Shown here: in pieces, positions 12,051-19,679 of the stretch
Numbering within the stretch: the first letter of the stretch is position 1
Layout: the number at the start of each line of letters is the position of its first letter
Assembly: GCA_036389275.1 (NCBI GenBank)
Contig: DASVQE010000094.1
Location: forward strand, 1-64,000
DNA: 64,000 bases
Origin: QHVT01 sp036389275
GTDB taxonomy: Bacteria > Acidobacteriota > Thermoanaerobaculia > Gp7-AA8
Direction of reading: 5' to 3'
Notes under the pieces: generated by a model
Told to the model about the DNA's origin: nothing
The model's database searches: none
Seen by the model: the letters and a program-made list of their open reading frames with translations, nothing else
Made by a program: the position numbers and the translations under genes

Positions 12051-12126
12051 GCGGGCGTAGCTCAGCTGGTAGAGTAGGAGCTTCCCAAGCTCTTGGTCGC
12101 GGGTTCGAATCCCGTCGCCCGCTCCA
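12051..12126 (+). tRNA. tRNA-Gly (anticodon CCC)
   Basis: The sequence folds as a full cloverleaf with seven-pair acceptor arms GCGGGCG/CGCCCGC. The D-arm contains AGCTGG, the anticodon stem is GGAGC/GCTCT, and the loop TTCCCAA puts CCC at positions 34-36. The T-arm is GCGGG TTCGAAT CCCGT. The discriminator T and the encoded CCA end at 12126. It reads GGG codons. The block immediately downstream has foreign composition, a common arrangement for islands inserted at tRNA genes, but no duplicated 3' tRNA end was found in the window. Confidence 0.97.
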
Positions 12127-13097
12127 ATAGATACAGGCAGTTAGAGACATCCGGATGTGCCTTGACTTGCGGAGTCTCTATCGCGAGCCACCGGCGGTCT
12201 GGCCCTTCGAGCCGTAGTCGTCGCGCCCGCGACGACCAGCCCAAACTGTGTCGTCCACGAACGGTCTCGTGTTCGGAGCCACGGTGCGACTGCACGGGCG
12301 AGGGAAAGGATGAACGAGATCGCCACACTCGACGTTGCGGCGCAGGATCAAGCCGTCGGTCGGTGCCACGCGACATCGCACAGCGCCAGACCTCTTCGCC
12401 GGCGGCGGCGTGGCAGCCTTTCGAGGCGGGATCTGATTGACGTCGACGTTGGTGCGTCACGGCAGTCGCCGAGAACAACGCCTCGGTACGCGACCTCGCT
12501 CTTCGCCAGCGCCAGCGGCCGTCCGCGTCTCGGCATGGGAGGTCGTGGCCTGGCCGAGCTTCTGTTCGTAGTCGGCAGTGCGGATGCGCGACAGCATGGT
12601 CCATCTCGGCAACGCCGTGGCTTCTTCGAATTCCCATTGTCACGGCGTCGAACTCGCGCGAGGCGCAAAGAATCGCGCCGCAACGCCACCTGCCACTCCG
12701 CCACCGTGACGCCCGCCGCGCAACGGCGATGGTGTCGCAATAGCCGCTCACGCGGAAACCGACGGGCGCGCGCGGCGCCAGTCTCCAGCCGGCGCACGCT
12801 GATGCGGGCGCTCGGTGACCTCCGCCGCAGCATCACGATCTCGATGCCCGCCGCGGCCGCGGTTCAAGTAGCTGGAGACAAGTCACGGATGCGCGGTACA
12901 CCGCACACGGGGCGCCAGTTTAACGGCACTTTGAGAGCTATCGTCGCGGAGAAAGGTTGTGAGGGACGCAACTCTTGCACAAACCCACAACCTTACAGAT
13001 CCCTTACTCGTCGTCGACTGCCACTGCGGATGGAAATTTTTGCAATACGACGGGTAGGGATTTCTCGGCGGTCGTCACTCCTGCATCGGAGGTATTT
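12127..13097. other. Gene-poor leader between tRNA-Gly and the foreign operon
   Basis: This 971-bp stretch has no convincing gene. Open frames on both strands are Arg-rich, lack domain motifs and interrupt one another. Minus-strand frames between about 12300 and 12840 could be a decayed gene, but no family is recognisable. Near the end, AAGGTTGTG (12953-12961) and CACAACCTT (12986-12994) form a perfect 9-bp inverted repeat with a 24-nt loop, about 100 bp before the first gene of the operon. GC falls visibly after about 12900. The stretch probably holds the operon promoter, but I see no clear -35/-10 pair. Confidence 0.5.
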
Positions 13098-14444
13098 GTG
13101 TCGGACGAACCTGGCCAGACCACAGCGTCGCCAGACAGTGCGCGTGTCTTCGACCCGAAAATACTCGAGCGCCTGCTCGAGTGGGCTCGGACCGCCGACG
13201 ACAAAGTCGCGCGATATACGTTGATCGCGGTAGGGCTGGCGCTCTTTTGGTTCTACTATGCCGTCCTCGTTCCCATTTCGGCGTCGTCGCGGAAGGCGGC
13301 ATTGTCGACAGATCTTGGTGTACTGGAGCTTGTGGCAGCACGCTTCACGGATATCCACTTACGCTTGCGCGAAGTATCCCGGCCCACTTCGATCCGTCGG
13401 TCCACGTCGCAACAGACTCCGCCCTTTTTCAGGGACGTTTTCTTTCCGAGGTTACTCATGGATCAGCGCATCCAACTCACTTCGAACGCACGTGCAGAAG
13501 CGGTGTCGCTCAACGCCCAGCTTGTGCGACTCGCCGCGATAGTTGAGCGATGTCGTTCATTTTATGAGGAGCACGCGCGGGCCGCGCCGGCGTTAAACAC
13601 TAGTGGATGGCCGAACGACGGCAAAGACCCTAGCATCGTGCTCGAGAACCTAGAGGAGGTAGAGAGCGTGATGCTCCGCCTTCAGCGCCTCAACATGACG
13701 TCATCGAACACCGAATGGCTAGATCAAGTGGAGCACACACTCGCCCTCGACAACGAGCCTGTGCGGCTCGGGACGACCGTCACTGGCTCGTTCTCTCTTT
13801 ACGAGCCGTTGGTCGGCACCTGGGCGCCCGGCGACCGATCTGATGCCACGGATGTCTACAAGATTATCGCGGCGCGTCACGCCGAGGCACGGCCCCATAC
13901 GCTGCAACAACTGAACTCGCTGCGCGAGCGGCTCGCCGTCGCTGCTTCAGCCGCTGACGCCGAGCTGCGTGTGCGTCAATTGCGCGTGCCCTTCACGTCC
14001 GTCGACGTCGACCGCGAGGTTCTGCTCGCGGCCGGCCCGTTGGTTCTCATCCTACTCCAACATTTCATGATTACCTATCTACTGCTCACCCGAAAAATCG
14101 ACGAAACGATCTTTGCTCTCTGGGGAACACTAGCGGCCCACACCGTTGCTACATTGAGACCCGCCGACGCCGTCTTCCACCGCGCCGGAAAATTCGGCAA
14201 AAAGTCTCTTGCGGCTCAGGCAGCGACCGAGATGCTTCATAGCGGCATTCACGTCCTCTTACCAGCCGCACCAGCTGCGTTGGCCGCCATCGCGTTTGTA
14301 GCATCGCTTACGAGTGACGCCGTCAACCTGCATCCGGTCACTACAATCGCCACGTTTGCATGTGCGATCCACGGTGCGCTAGTTGTGTATTGGATGAACA
14401 GACTAACGACCCATACAGGTACGAACGAGCAGGAGGAGCCATGA
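13098..14444 (+). CDS. Membrane protein of unknown function, first gene of the foreign operon
   Basis: The GTG at 13098 is chosen because GGAGG stands at 13088-13092 and the reading upstream lacks coding character. The 448-residue product has one transmembrane segment near 40-60. A long non-membrane region (about 62-305) rich in charged helices follows, then three more segments near 308-330, 385-404 and 414-433. The stretches 75-95, 130-160 and 260-295 look like amphipathic helices or short coiled coils. I recognise no family. It shares the ATGA overlap with the solute-binding protein gene, so it is produced with the transporter. It may be an accessory or sensor subunit. Codon use (TTA, CTA, ATA, GTA) is unlike the flanking chromosome. 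Confidence 0.75.
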   Translation: MSDEPGQTTASPDSARVFDPKILERLLEWARTADDKVARYTLIAVGLALFWFYYAVLVPISASSRKAALSTDLGVLELVAARFTDIHLRLREVSRPTSIRRSTSQQTPPFFRDVFFPRLLMDQRIQLTSNARAEAVSLNAQLVRLAAIVERCRSFYEEHARAAPALNTSGWPNDGKDPSIVLENLEEVESVMLRLQRLNMTSSNTEWLDQVEHTLALDNEPVRLGTTVTGSFSLYEPLVGTWAPGDRSDATDVYKIIAARHAEARPHTLQQLNSLRERLAVAASAADAELRVRQLRVPFTSVDVDREVLLAAGPLVLILLQHFMITYLLLTRKIDETIFALWGTLAAHTVATLRPADAVFHRAGKFGKKSLAAQAATEMLHSGIHVLLPAAPAALAAIAFVASLTSDAVNLHPVTTIATFACAIHGALVVYWMNRLTTHTGTNEQEEP

Positions 14445-15850
14445 GCCAATCACGCGTGCTCATTTTCATCGGACTTCTGAGCGGCCTCGCCGCACTCGGC
14501 TGTTCCGGCGATAAAGAGGTGCCGGCGGTACAAGCCCCGGCACCGTCGAAAGCCGTACTTCGTGTATGGCAGACCGAGACGGATAAGGATGCGTTGAGGA
14601 TCCTCGATGAGGTCGAGAAAAAGTTTGAAGCGACGCATCCTGGCGTAGACGTGCAGATCGAATCGGTGGCATGGAGCTCGCTGTCCTCAAAACTGACGGC
14701 TGCCATCGCATCAAATAATCCGCCCGATATTGCGCATCTCGAGCCTTTCATGGTCGCGGCGGTGTATCACCGGGATCTCCTTCTTCCGCTCAAAGATGTC
14801 ATCACGCAAATTGAAGCAGACAATCATGACCGAGTATTTGCCACAGTGCGCGAGCTTCAACACTTCAGCGGAGAATACTACGGAGTAGCCTACGCGGTCG
14901 GTACCACCGGTTGGGCGTATCGACGTGACATCGCTCAGCGACTAGGCCTCGCGACGCCTACTACGTGGCGTGAATATGTGCAGTTCGCACGGGCGATGGC
15001 CAGTCGCGGCGGCGATAATGCGCGCGTGCTACTGCCCGGCGGCGATCCGTTCTTTATCGACCAGCTCGTCGCAGAGTTGTTAGCCAATAACGGCGGCCGA
15101 CTCTTCAACCCGGAGACGAATCGGCCGGAGCTGAATAGCCGGAACTTCATAGAGGTGTTGGAGTTCTTTCGCGATCTTAGACCAGCCATCGAGCCCGGGT
15201 GGATGACCCAGAGGTATCTCGACCAGTTCAATCGGCTCGCGCATGGCGAAGCAGCCAACGTTCCTGTGACGTACGCCCGTGCGACGCGCGCGATCAAAGC
15301 CGGCGCTGCGAACGGGCTAGCCGCGTCGCCGGCAGTGTTCGGATGGATGGCGCAGCCTCGGGGCCCGCATTACGCCGGACCGCCCATCGCCACGATCGAT
15401 TGCGAGCCATTCGTGATTTTTAGGGCGGCTGCGAGTCGCGCAGCGCCGGATAATAAGACAAACGCCGACCTCGCGCGATCATTTCTGCGTCTGTTTTTCC
15501 AACGCGAATATTACCTGCGCTTCGTGAAGAGCGTCCCGATTCACCTCACCCCAATATTCGAGGGAATGGCGCAAAGCCCGGAGTATCTCTCGGCTCCGCT
15601 GGTGACGGAATGGAAACCGTGGCATGACCAAACTGTGGCGTTTTTGGCGAACCCTGCGCAGACTCGCCCAATACTAATGCCAGACGTTTCGCCCGCAGCT
15701 AAAAGTGCGCCGTACCTGCTCGAATTTCAAGCGCGGCGAATCCTGACGCAGGCGGTGGTTGATGTGCTTGAATCTGATGCGTCGCCGCAGGACGCTGCTG
15801 CTCGCGCACAAGCAGCAGCCGAGCAGCTCGTCGAGAGTACGAGGCGCTGA
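14441..15850 (+). CDS. Extracellular solute-binding lipoprotein (family 1, sugar-type)
   Basis: The 469-residue product carries a lipoprotein signal with lipobox Cys21 (LAALGC). The fold pattern is that of family 1 ABC solute-binding proteins: LRVWQTE first strand, NNPPDIAHLEP, YGVAYAVGTTGWAYRRD, PTTWREYVQFARAM. It should capture a ligand outside the inner membrane and pass it to the permeases encoded next. The family mostly binds oligosaccharides, glycerol-phosphates or polyols; the ligand here is not readable. AGGAGG sits just before the ATG, which overlaps the previous stop by 4 bp. The next gene starts on its TGA stop (TGATG). Confidence 0.92.
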   Translation: MSQSRVLIFIGLLSGLAALGCSGDKEVPAVQAPAPSKAVLRVWQTETDKDALRILDEVEKKFEATHPGVDVQIESVAWSSLSSKLTAAIASNNPPDIAHLEPFMVAAVYHRDLLLPLKDVITQIEADNHDRVFATVRELQHFSGEYYGVAYAVGTTGWAYRRDIAQRLGLATPTTWREYVQFARAMASRGGDNARVLLPGGDPFFIDQLVAELLANNGGRLFNPETNRPELNSRNFIEVLEFFRDLRPAIEPGWMTQRYLDQFNRLAHGEAANVPVTYARATRAIKAGAANGLAASPAVFGWMAQPRGPHYAGPPIATIDCEPFVIFRAAASRAAPDNKTNADLARSFLRLFFQREYYLRFVKSVPIHLTPIFEGMAQSPEYLSAPLVTEWKPWHDQTVAFLANPAQTRPILMPDVSPAAKSAPYLLEFQARRILTQAVVDVLESDASPQDAAARAQAAAEQLVESTRR

Positions 15851-16707
15851 TGCGTCGATACCAACCACGATGTGCGCAGGTAATCGCGGCCGCGTTCGCC
15901 GGCTGCGTCGTGCTCGTGGTGGGAACGCTGCTGGCCGTTCCCGCTGTTGACGCGTTACTCATGAGTATCGACCGCGCGAGGCCGCTCGCGGGATATGCTG
16001 AAGCGCTGCATGATCCACAGCTCGCAGCGGCTGTTTGGGCGACGGTGGCCTACGTCGCCATCACATTGCCGCTGCAACTGATCCTCGGCGTAGCGGCTGC
16101 GTTGCATGTCTATCTGGCGCGTCACCCCTTGCTGTGGTTCTCGGTGTACTTTATGCCGTACGCGATCCCAGTCTATGCCGGTGTCATAGCCTGGCGATGG
16201 ATGCTCGATCGGCACGGCTTCGCTGCTGGCGCGCTAGCGGCACTCGGCATCGCACCCGAAGCATGGTTCGGACGTTATGCTTTGGTCACGCTGTGCGTGG
16301 TGAGCATTTGGCAATTTTACCCGTTCGTGTTTGCCGCGGTGCTCGCCCGTCTCCACAAGATCTCGCCAGGGTTGCACGCAACTGCGGCGGTCGACCGACT
16401 AGGTATTCATAACTGGCTTGGCACTGTGGTGTGGCCGCAGATACGCGGTGCAGTTGTCGCCTCGGCTGTGCTGCGTCTAGCGTTCATGGCAGCGAAATTC
16501 GACGTTCCGTGGTTGCTCATCGGAAGTAACGCGATAAGTCACGGACGGGTTTATACGGTGTTTGTTGCGGAGCGCGTTGGCACCGACCCGCGTGGCGGCG
16601 TAGGTCTAGCTGCATCCATTCTTCTGGCGCTGACGCTAGTCATGGTGTTCGCCGCCGCGTCGCCGCTGCTTCGCGCGTACACACAAGAGGTCAGTCGAGA
16701 TGCGTAG
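15850..16707 (+). CDS. ABC importer permease, MalF/UgpA-like
   Basis: This is a 285-residue inner-membrane protein with about six hydrophobic segments. The EAA-type cytoplasmic loop is visible as TAAVDRLGIHNW followed by VWPQIR, near residues 176-197; it docks on the ATPase. Size and position correspond to the first of two sugar-type permeases. It starts on the stop codon of the solute-binding gene and overlaps the second permease gene by 8 bp. Codon use is foreign like the rest of the operon. Confidence 0.9.
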   Translation: MRRYQPRCAQVIAAAFAGCVVLVVGTLLAVPAVDALLMSIDRARPLAGYAEALHDPQLAAAVWATVAYVAITLPLQLILGVAAALHVYLARHPLLWFSVYFMPYAIPVYAGVIAWRWMLDRHGFAAGALAALGIAPEAWFGRYALVTLCVVSIWQFYPFVFAAVLARLHKISPGLHATAAVDRLGIHNWLGTVVWPQIRGAVVASAVLRLAFMAAKFDVPWLLIGSNAISHGRVYTVFVAERVGTDPRGGVGLAASILLALTLVMVFAAASPLLRAYTQEVSRDA

Positions 16708-17557
16708 GCTTGCTTTACTCGCCTGTCGAATAGTGGTGGCGACGTGCGTGGCCGGCCTGCTGCTACCGGCTGCTACATTCATTGTCGCGTCGTTCGTAGA
16801 GAACGATGAGACTGGTGGCGGGCTTTCGTTAGACGCGTTAAACGATCTCACGATTGCCAACTACTCCGATGTAGCGTCGACACTCGCGAACGGCGACGCT
16901 CATGATCCGGTCCGTAAGTTGTTCCGTTACTTCGGAAATACCGCGATCGTCGCGGTGTGCACAGTCGCGGTAGCGGTGGTTATTGGTCTCATGGGTGCCT
17001 ACGTGGCGACGCGGTCTAACTTTAGATGGGCAAATGTCATCCGGCATGTCGGGTTATGGGCATACGTAATACCGCCGATCGTTCTTGTGTTCCCATACGG
17101 GCACCTTTTGTCAAAGGTGCGGCTTCAGGGATCGCTCATCGGGCTGCTGCTAGCTCACATCGCTTTCTGCACGCCGCTCGCGCTGTGGCTGATGATGCAG
17201 TATATGGAGTCGATTCCTCGGCACTGGGATCGTGCCGCCGAAGCGGACGGGCTCAGTTGCCTCGCCGCGCTATGGTACGTTTTGCTACCGCGCGTACGAA
17301 CCGGAGTTGCGGCCGTGGCCACTTTTGTGGCGACGCTCTCTTGGAACGACGTTGTTCTCGCTTATGTGCTCGCGGACGACCGGTCGAAAACGTTGGGGAT
17401 AGGAATTCAGGAGGCGTTTCCCAACGAAACGCTTAGCTCCAACAGTACGGCGGCGGCTGCAATCCTGGTCGCGTCCGTTCCGCTTGTCGGGGCGGTCGTG
17501 GCAACTTACGCGTATGTTATTGCCCATACGCGACGTGAATGGGGGCTGTCGTCGTGA
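16700..17557 (+). CDS. ABC importer permease, MalG/UgpE-like
   Basis: The 285-residue product has about six transmembrane segments and the EAA loop AAEADGLSCLAALWYVLLP in its C-terminal half. It is the second half of a heterodimeric CUT1-type channel with the preceding permease. The periplasmic loop around residues 30-70 is long and acidic. The last codons overlap the ATPase gene by GTGA. No defect is visible. Confidence 0.9.
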   Translation: MRRLALLACRIVVATCVAGLLLPAATFIVASFVENDETGGGLSLDALNDLTIANYSDVASTLANGDAHDPVRKLFRYFGNTAIVAVCTVAVAVVIGLMGAYVATRSNFRWANVIRHVGLWAYVIPPIVLVFPYGHLLSKVRLQGSLIGLLLAHIAFCTPLALWLMMQYMESIPRHWDRAAEADGLSCLAALWYVLLPRVRTGVAAVATFVATLSWNDVVLAYVLADDRSKTLGIGIQEAFPNETLSSNSTAAAAILVASVPLVGAVVATYAYVIAHTRREWGLSS

Positions 17558-18408
17558 CGTCACTTGTTAGTGTGGAGTCTCTATCACTCACATTCCCGAA
17601 GAAGAACGTTGAGCTGTTCCGTGAGGTCTCATTTAGCGTCGAACCTGGAGAGGCGGCTGTTATTGTTGGTGACTCCGGTTCCGGCAAGACAACACTGCTT
17701 CATATCATCGCGGGCTTTCTGCGCCCAGTTGCCCCCATTCGCACGATCCGCGATTACTTCTGGCGCGCGGTTTTCCCACCAGCGGGTGGGCCGCTGGTTA
17801 GCGGGCGTGTGCTGATAGGAGGCGTAGATGTCACGCTGCAATCACCCAGTGAGCGCGACATTGGATTAGTCATGCAGCGCTTTAGCCTCTATCCAAATCT
17901 TACGGCACGCCAGAATGTCGCCCTACCGCTGGCGGCACGCGGCCTATCGACGGCTGAGATCAGCTCTAGGCTGAAAGAGATCGTTGACAGCGTGCGAATC
18001 GACTTTCCGTTAACTCATCTGCCGAGCGAACTGTCAGGCGGTCAGGCGCAACGTGTAGCGATCGGTAAGCTCCTGGCGCGCGACCCCCTTGTCGCGTTGT
18101 GTGATGAGGCTTTCTCAAATCTAGACTGGAAGCTGAGGCAGCAATTTCGACTGGCGGTGATCAGCCATCTGAAGCGGCGGTTTAAGAATGACCTTCGATG
18201 CGGTGTCTTATTTGTGTCGCACGACCTCGAGGATGCGAAGGTGGCTGACAAGATCATTTATCTGGAGCGCACGGAAAAAATGGTACGGCGAGGAGAGCCG
18301 ACTCGCCTTTCCGTATTTGGTGGGGGCTCCGGGGTAGCATGGAATGACTTCCGCGCTGCGACGCGCTACCATATAGTCGAGCTGGTTGGGTTTGATGCCG
18401 AGAGTTGA
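17554..18408 (+). CDS. Divergent ABC importer ATPase with an insertion
   Basis: From the GTG at 17554 (4-bp overlap; an ATG at 17539 is possible) the product is 284 residues. Walker A is GDSGSGKTT (39-47), Q-loop Gln108, signature SGGQ (161-164) and H-loop His223. Three features are odd. About 25 extra residues (roughly 59-84) rich in aromatic and Pro residues separate Walker A from the Q-loop. Walker B reads ALCDEA (181-186) instead of the usual DEP. The protein is about 85 residues shorter than MalK-type ATPases and lacks the C-terminal TOBE regulatory domain. Catalytic Glu185 is kept, so it is likely active but without MalK-like regulation. Confidence 0.9.
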   Translation: MTSLVSVESLSLTFPKKNVELFREVSFSVEPGEAAVIVGDSGSGKTTLLHIIAGFLRPVAPIRTIRDYFWRAVFPPAGGPLVSGRVLIGGVDVTLQSPSERDIGLVMQRFSLYPNLTARQNVALPLAARGLSTAEISSRLKEIVDSVRIDFPLTHLPSELSGGQAQRVAIGKLLARDPLVALCDEAFSNLDWKLRQQFRLAVISHLKRRFKNDLRCGVLFVSHDLEDAKVADKIIYLERTEKMVRRGEPTRLSVFGGGSGVAWNDFRAATRYHIVELVGFDAES

Positions 18409-19234
18409 GCAACGCGCAAACCGTTTTGGAGTGCTGCTTCGACCCCTTGCCGACGCATTCGAGGATGAAGTAGTACGCGCGGAGGTACTTCACCTGCTCC
18501 GCGGAATCGGAGAGTCACTCGGCCTGCGCGGTGACGATCTCGAGCAGTTGCCGTGCGCTGTGCGGCGCGTAGTCACTAGCGACAATCCATGCAGTGAGAG
18601 CGTGCTGCGCCGGTGGATATTCGATCGGACTAGCCAATCTAGCATCGAGGTGCAGTTAGAAGAGCGCGCCAAGCTAATCCGGTCCCAGGTCGCGCCTTAC
18701 GTTTGTGGTCCCCGGCTCGCGGATGTAGGCTGTGGCGACGGTCTCGTCGCACAAGGATTTAAACATCTTGGAGACGTGACCCTGTTGGATGTGGTTAACT
18801 ACGTCGCGCCGACGGTGGATCTGCCATTTGTCAGCTACTCCGGGCAAGGACCGCTCCCGCTGGAGCAGGCAGTCGACTGTTCACTTCTGCTCACAGTATT
18901 GCACCACTCCGAGGATCCTATTGCGCTGCTTCATGGGGTATTTGAAGCCACGCGTCGCCGGGTCATAGTCATAGAATCGGTAGTGCCAGATGAGGACAGT
19001 GACACGTTCGAGCGGCAGTTTCTAGTCGCCGCCTTATTCGACTGGTTCTACAACCGGATTCTTCATGAAGACGTACCCGTCCCATTTAATTATAATTCTG
19101 TGCACGGCTGGACGCAGCAGGTCGAGCGTTGTGGGTGGACCGTATCTGTCACAAAGGATTTTGGGCGCGACCAGCCCCTTGTTCCCGAACGTCACGTGCT
19201 GTTCGTTCTCGACAGGCCCTCGAGTTTCGCGTAA
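18395..19234 (+). CDS. Class I SAM-dependent methyltransferase
   Basis: The ATG at 18395 lies 14 bp inside the ATPase gene and gives 279 residues. The N-terminal 100 residues are a helical extension. The Rossmann methyltransferase core follows with motif I DVGCGDG (110-116), an acidic end of strand 2 (LLDVVN) and motif LHHSEDP. A C-terminal segment, WFYNRILHEDVPVPFNYN, is typical of small-molecule methyltransferases acting on sugars or lipids. It is the last gene of the overlapping six-gene operon. Coupling of a methyltransferase to a CUT1-type importer is unusual; whether it modifies the imported ligand or a surface molecule is unknown. Confidence 0.85.
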   Translation: MPRVEQRANRFGVLLRPLADAFEDEVVRAEVLHLLRGIGESLGLRGDDLEQLPCAVRRVVTSDNPCSESVLRRWIFDRTSQSSIEVQLEERAKLIRSQVAPYVCGPRLADVGCGDGLVAQGFKHLGDVTLLDVVNYVAPTVDLPFVSYSGQGPLPLEQAVDCSLLLTVLHHSEDPIALLHGVFEATRRRVIVIESVVPDEDSDTFERQFLVAALFDWFYNRILHEDVPVPFNYNSVHGWTQQVERCGWTVSVTKDFGRDQPLVPERHVLFVLDRPSSFA

Positions 19235-19523
19235 GTGCGACCGTCGATCGAAGTGACAGCGGCGGCTGAGAGTGTTTAAAGTCCGTCAGCCTGGACTCAG
19301 TGCTCGTGACATCGCCCTGCCGGGCCACAGCGTTCAGCCACACGCCTTCCCCGGGCCAGGGCTTTTCGTTATCGGAAGAGCCGCTTGAGTCATTGTTGAA
19401 CGTACTGAATACCAAACACATGCGGCCTTTGTCATGACAGTTGACTCGCGCGCATTGCTTCAGGCGCATCGGGAGAAGGTCGTAGAAGTCCATAAATAGC
19501 GGGAACACGCGCCTGGCGCGCAT
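19149..19523 (-). CDS. Possible small Cys-containing protein (uncertain)
   Basis: A 124-codon frame on the minus strand runs into the 3' end of the methyltransferase gene. The first 90 residues have balanced, protein-like composition with three closely spaced Cys (CARVNCHDKGRMC) and an aromatic segment (KPWPGEGVWLNAV). The final 30 residues are antisense to the methyltransferase and look spurious. The frame stays open upstream of the ATG toward 19600. I do not recognise it. It may be a degraded remnant at the island edge or a real small gene. Confidence 0.22.
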   Translation of the reverse strand: MRARRVFPLFMDFYDLLPMRLKQCARVNCHDKGRMCLVFSTFNNDSSGSSDNEKPWPGEGVWLNAVARQGDVTSTESRLTDFKHSQPPLSLRSTVALTRNSRACRERTARDVREQGAGRAQNPL

Positions 19524-19679
19524 CGGTGCGGTGGCGACACATTTCCGCCGCTCAACAGTTATCCATTCGAGACGTCGCTCGAGGCGGAGTTCCGTCCGCT
19601 TCGAAAGAGGCGTTCTTGAGGACTATGGGAGACGTGGCAAGTGGGCTGGTTCGGCACCGAGGAGAATTACCGGGGCCCC
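19235..19679. other. Downstream edge of the foreign block
   Basis: Between the methyltransferase stop and the convergent GGDEF-EAL gene lie 445 bp. Apart from the doubtful minus-strand frame described separately, nothing is supported. There is no clear terminator hairpin with T-run, no tRNA fragment and no transposase. Composition returns to the chromosomal pattern around 19650-19680. Confidence 0.5.

Noticed and set aside
12062..12751. A 229-codon minus-strand frame over the tRNA
   Set aside because: It ends through the antisense of tRNA-Gly (the familiar ATGFEPATK-type translation), and the remainder is Arg-rich with no family motif.
12310..13224. A 304-codon plus-strand frame in the gene-poor leader
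   Set aside because: It runs into the membrane-protein gene in another frame, is Arg/Ser-rich and lacks any motif or ribosome site.
12051..19679. Direct repeat of the tRNA-Gly 3' end as an att site of an integrative island
   Set aside because: I scanned for the TTCGAATCCCGT core downstream and found none, so tRNA-targeted insertion remains unproven.
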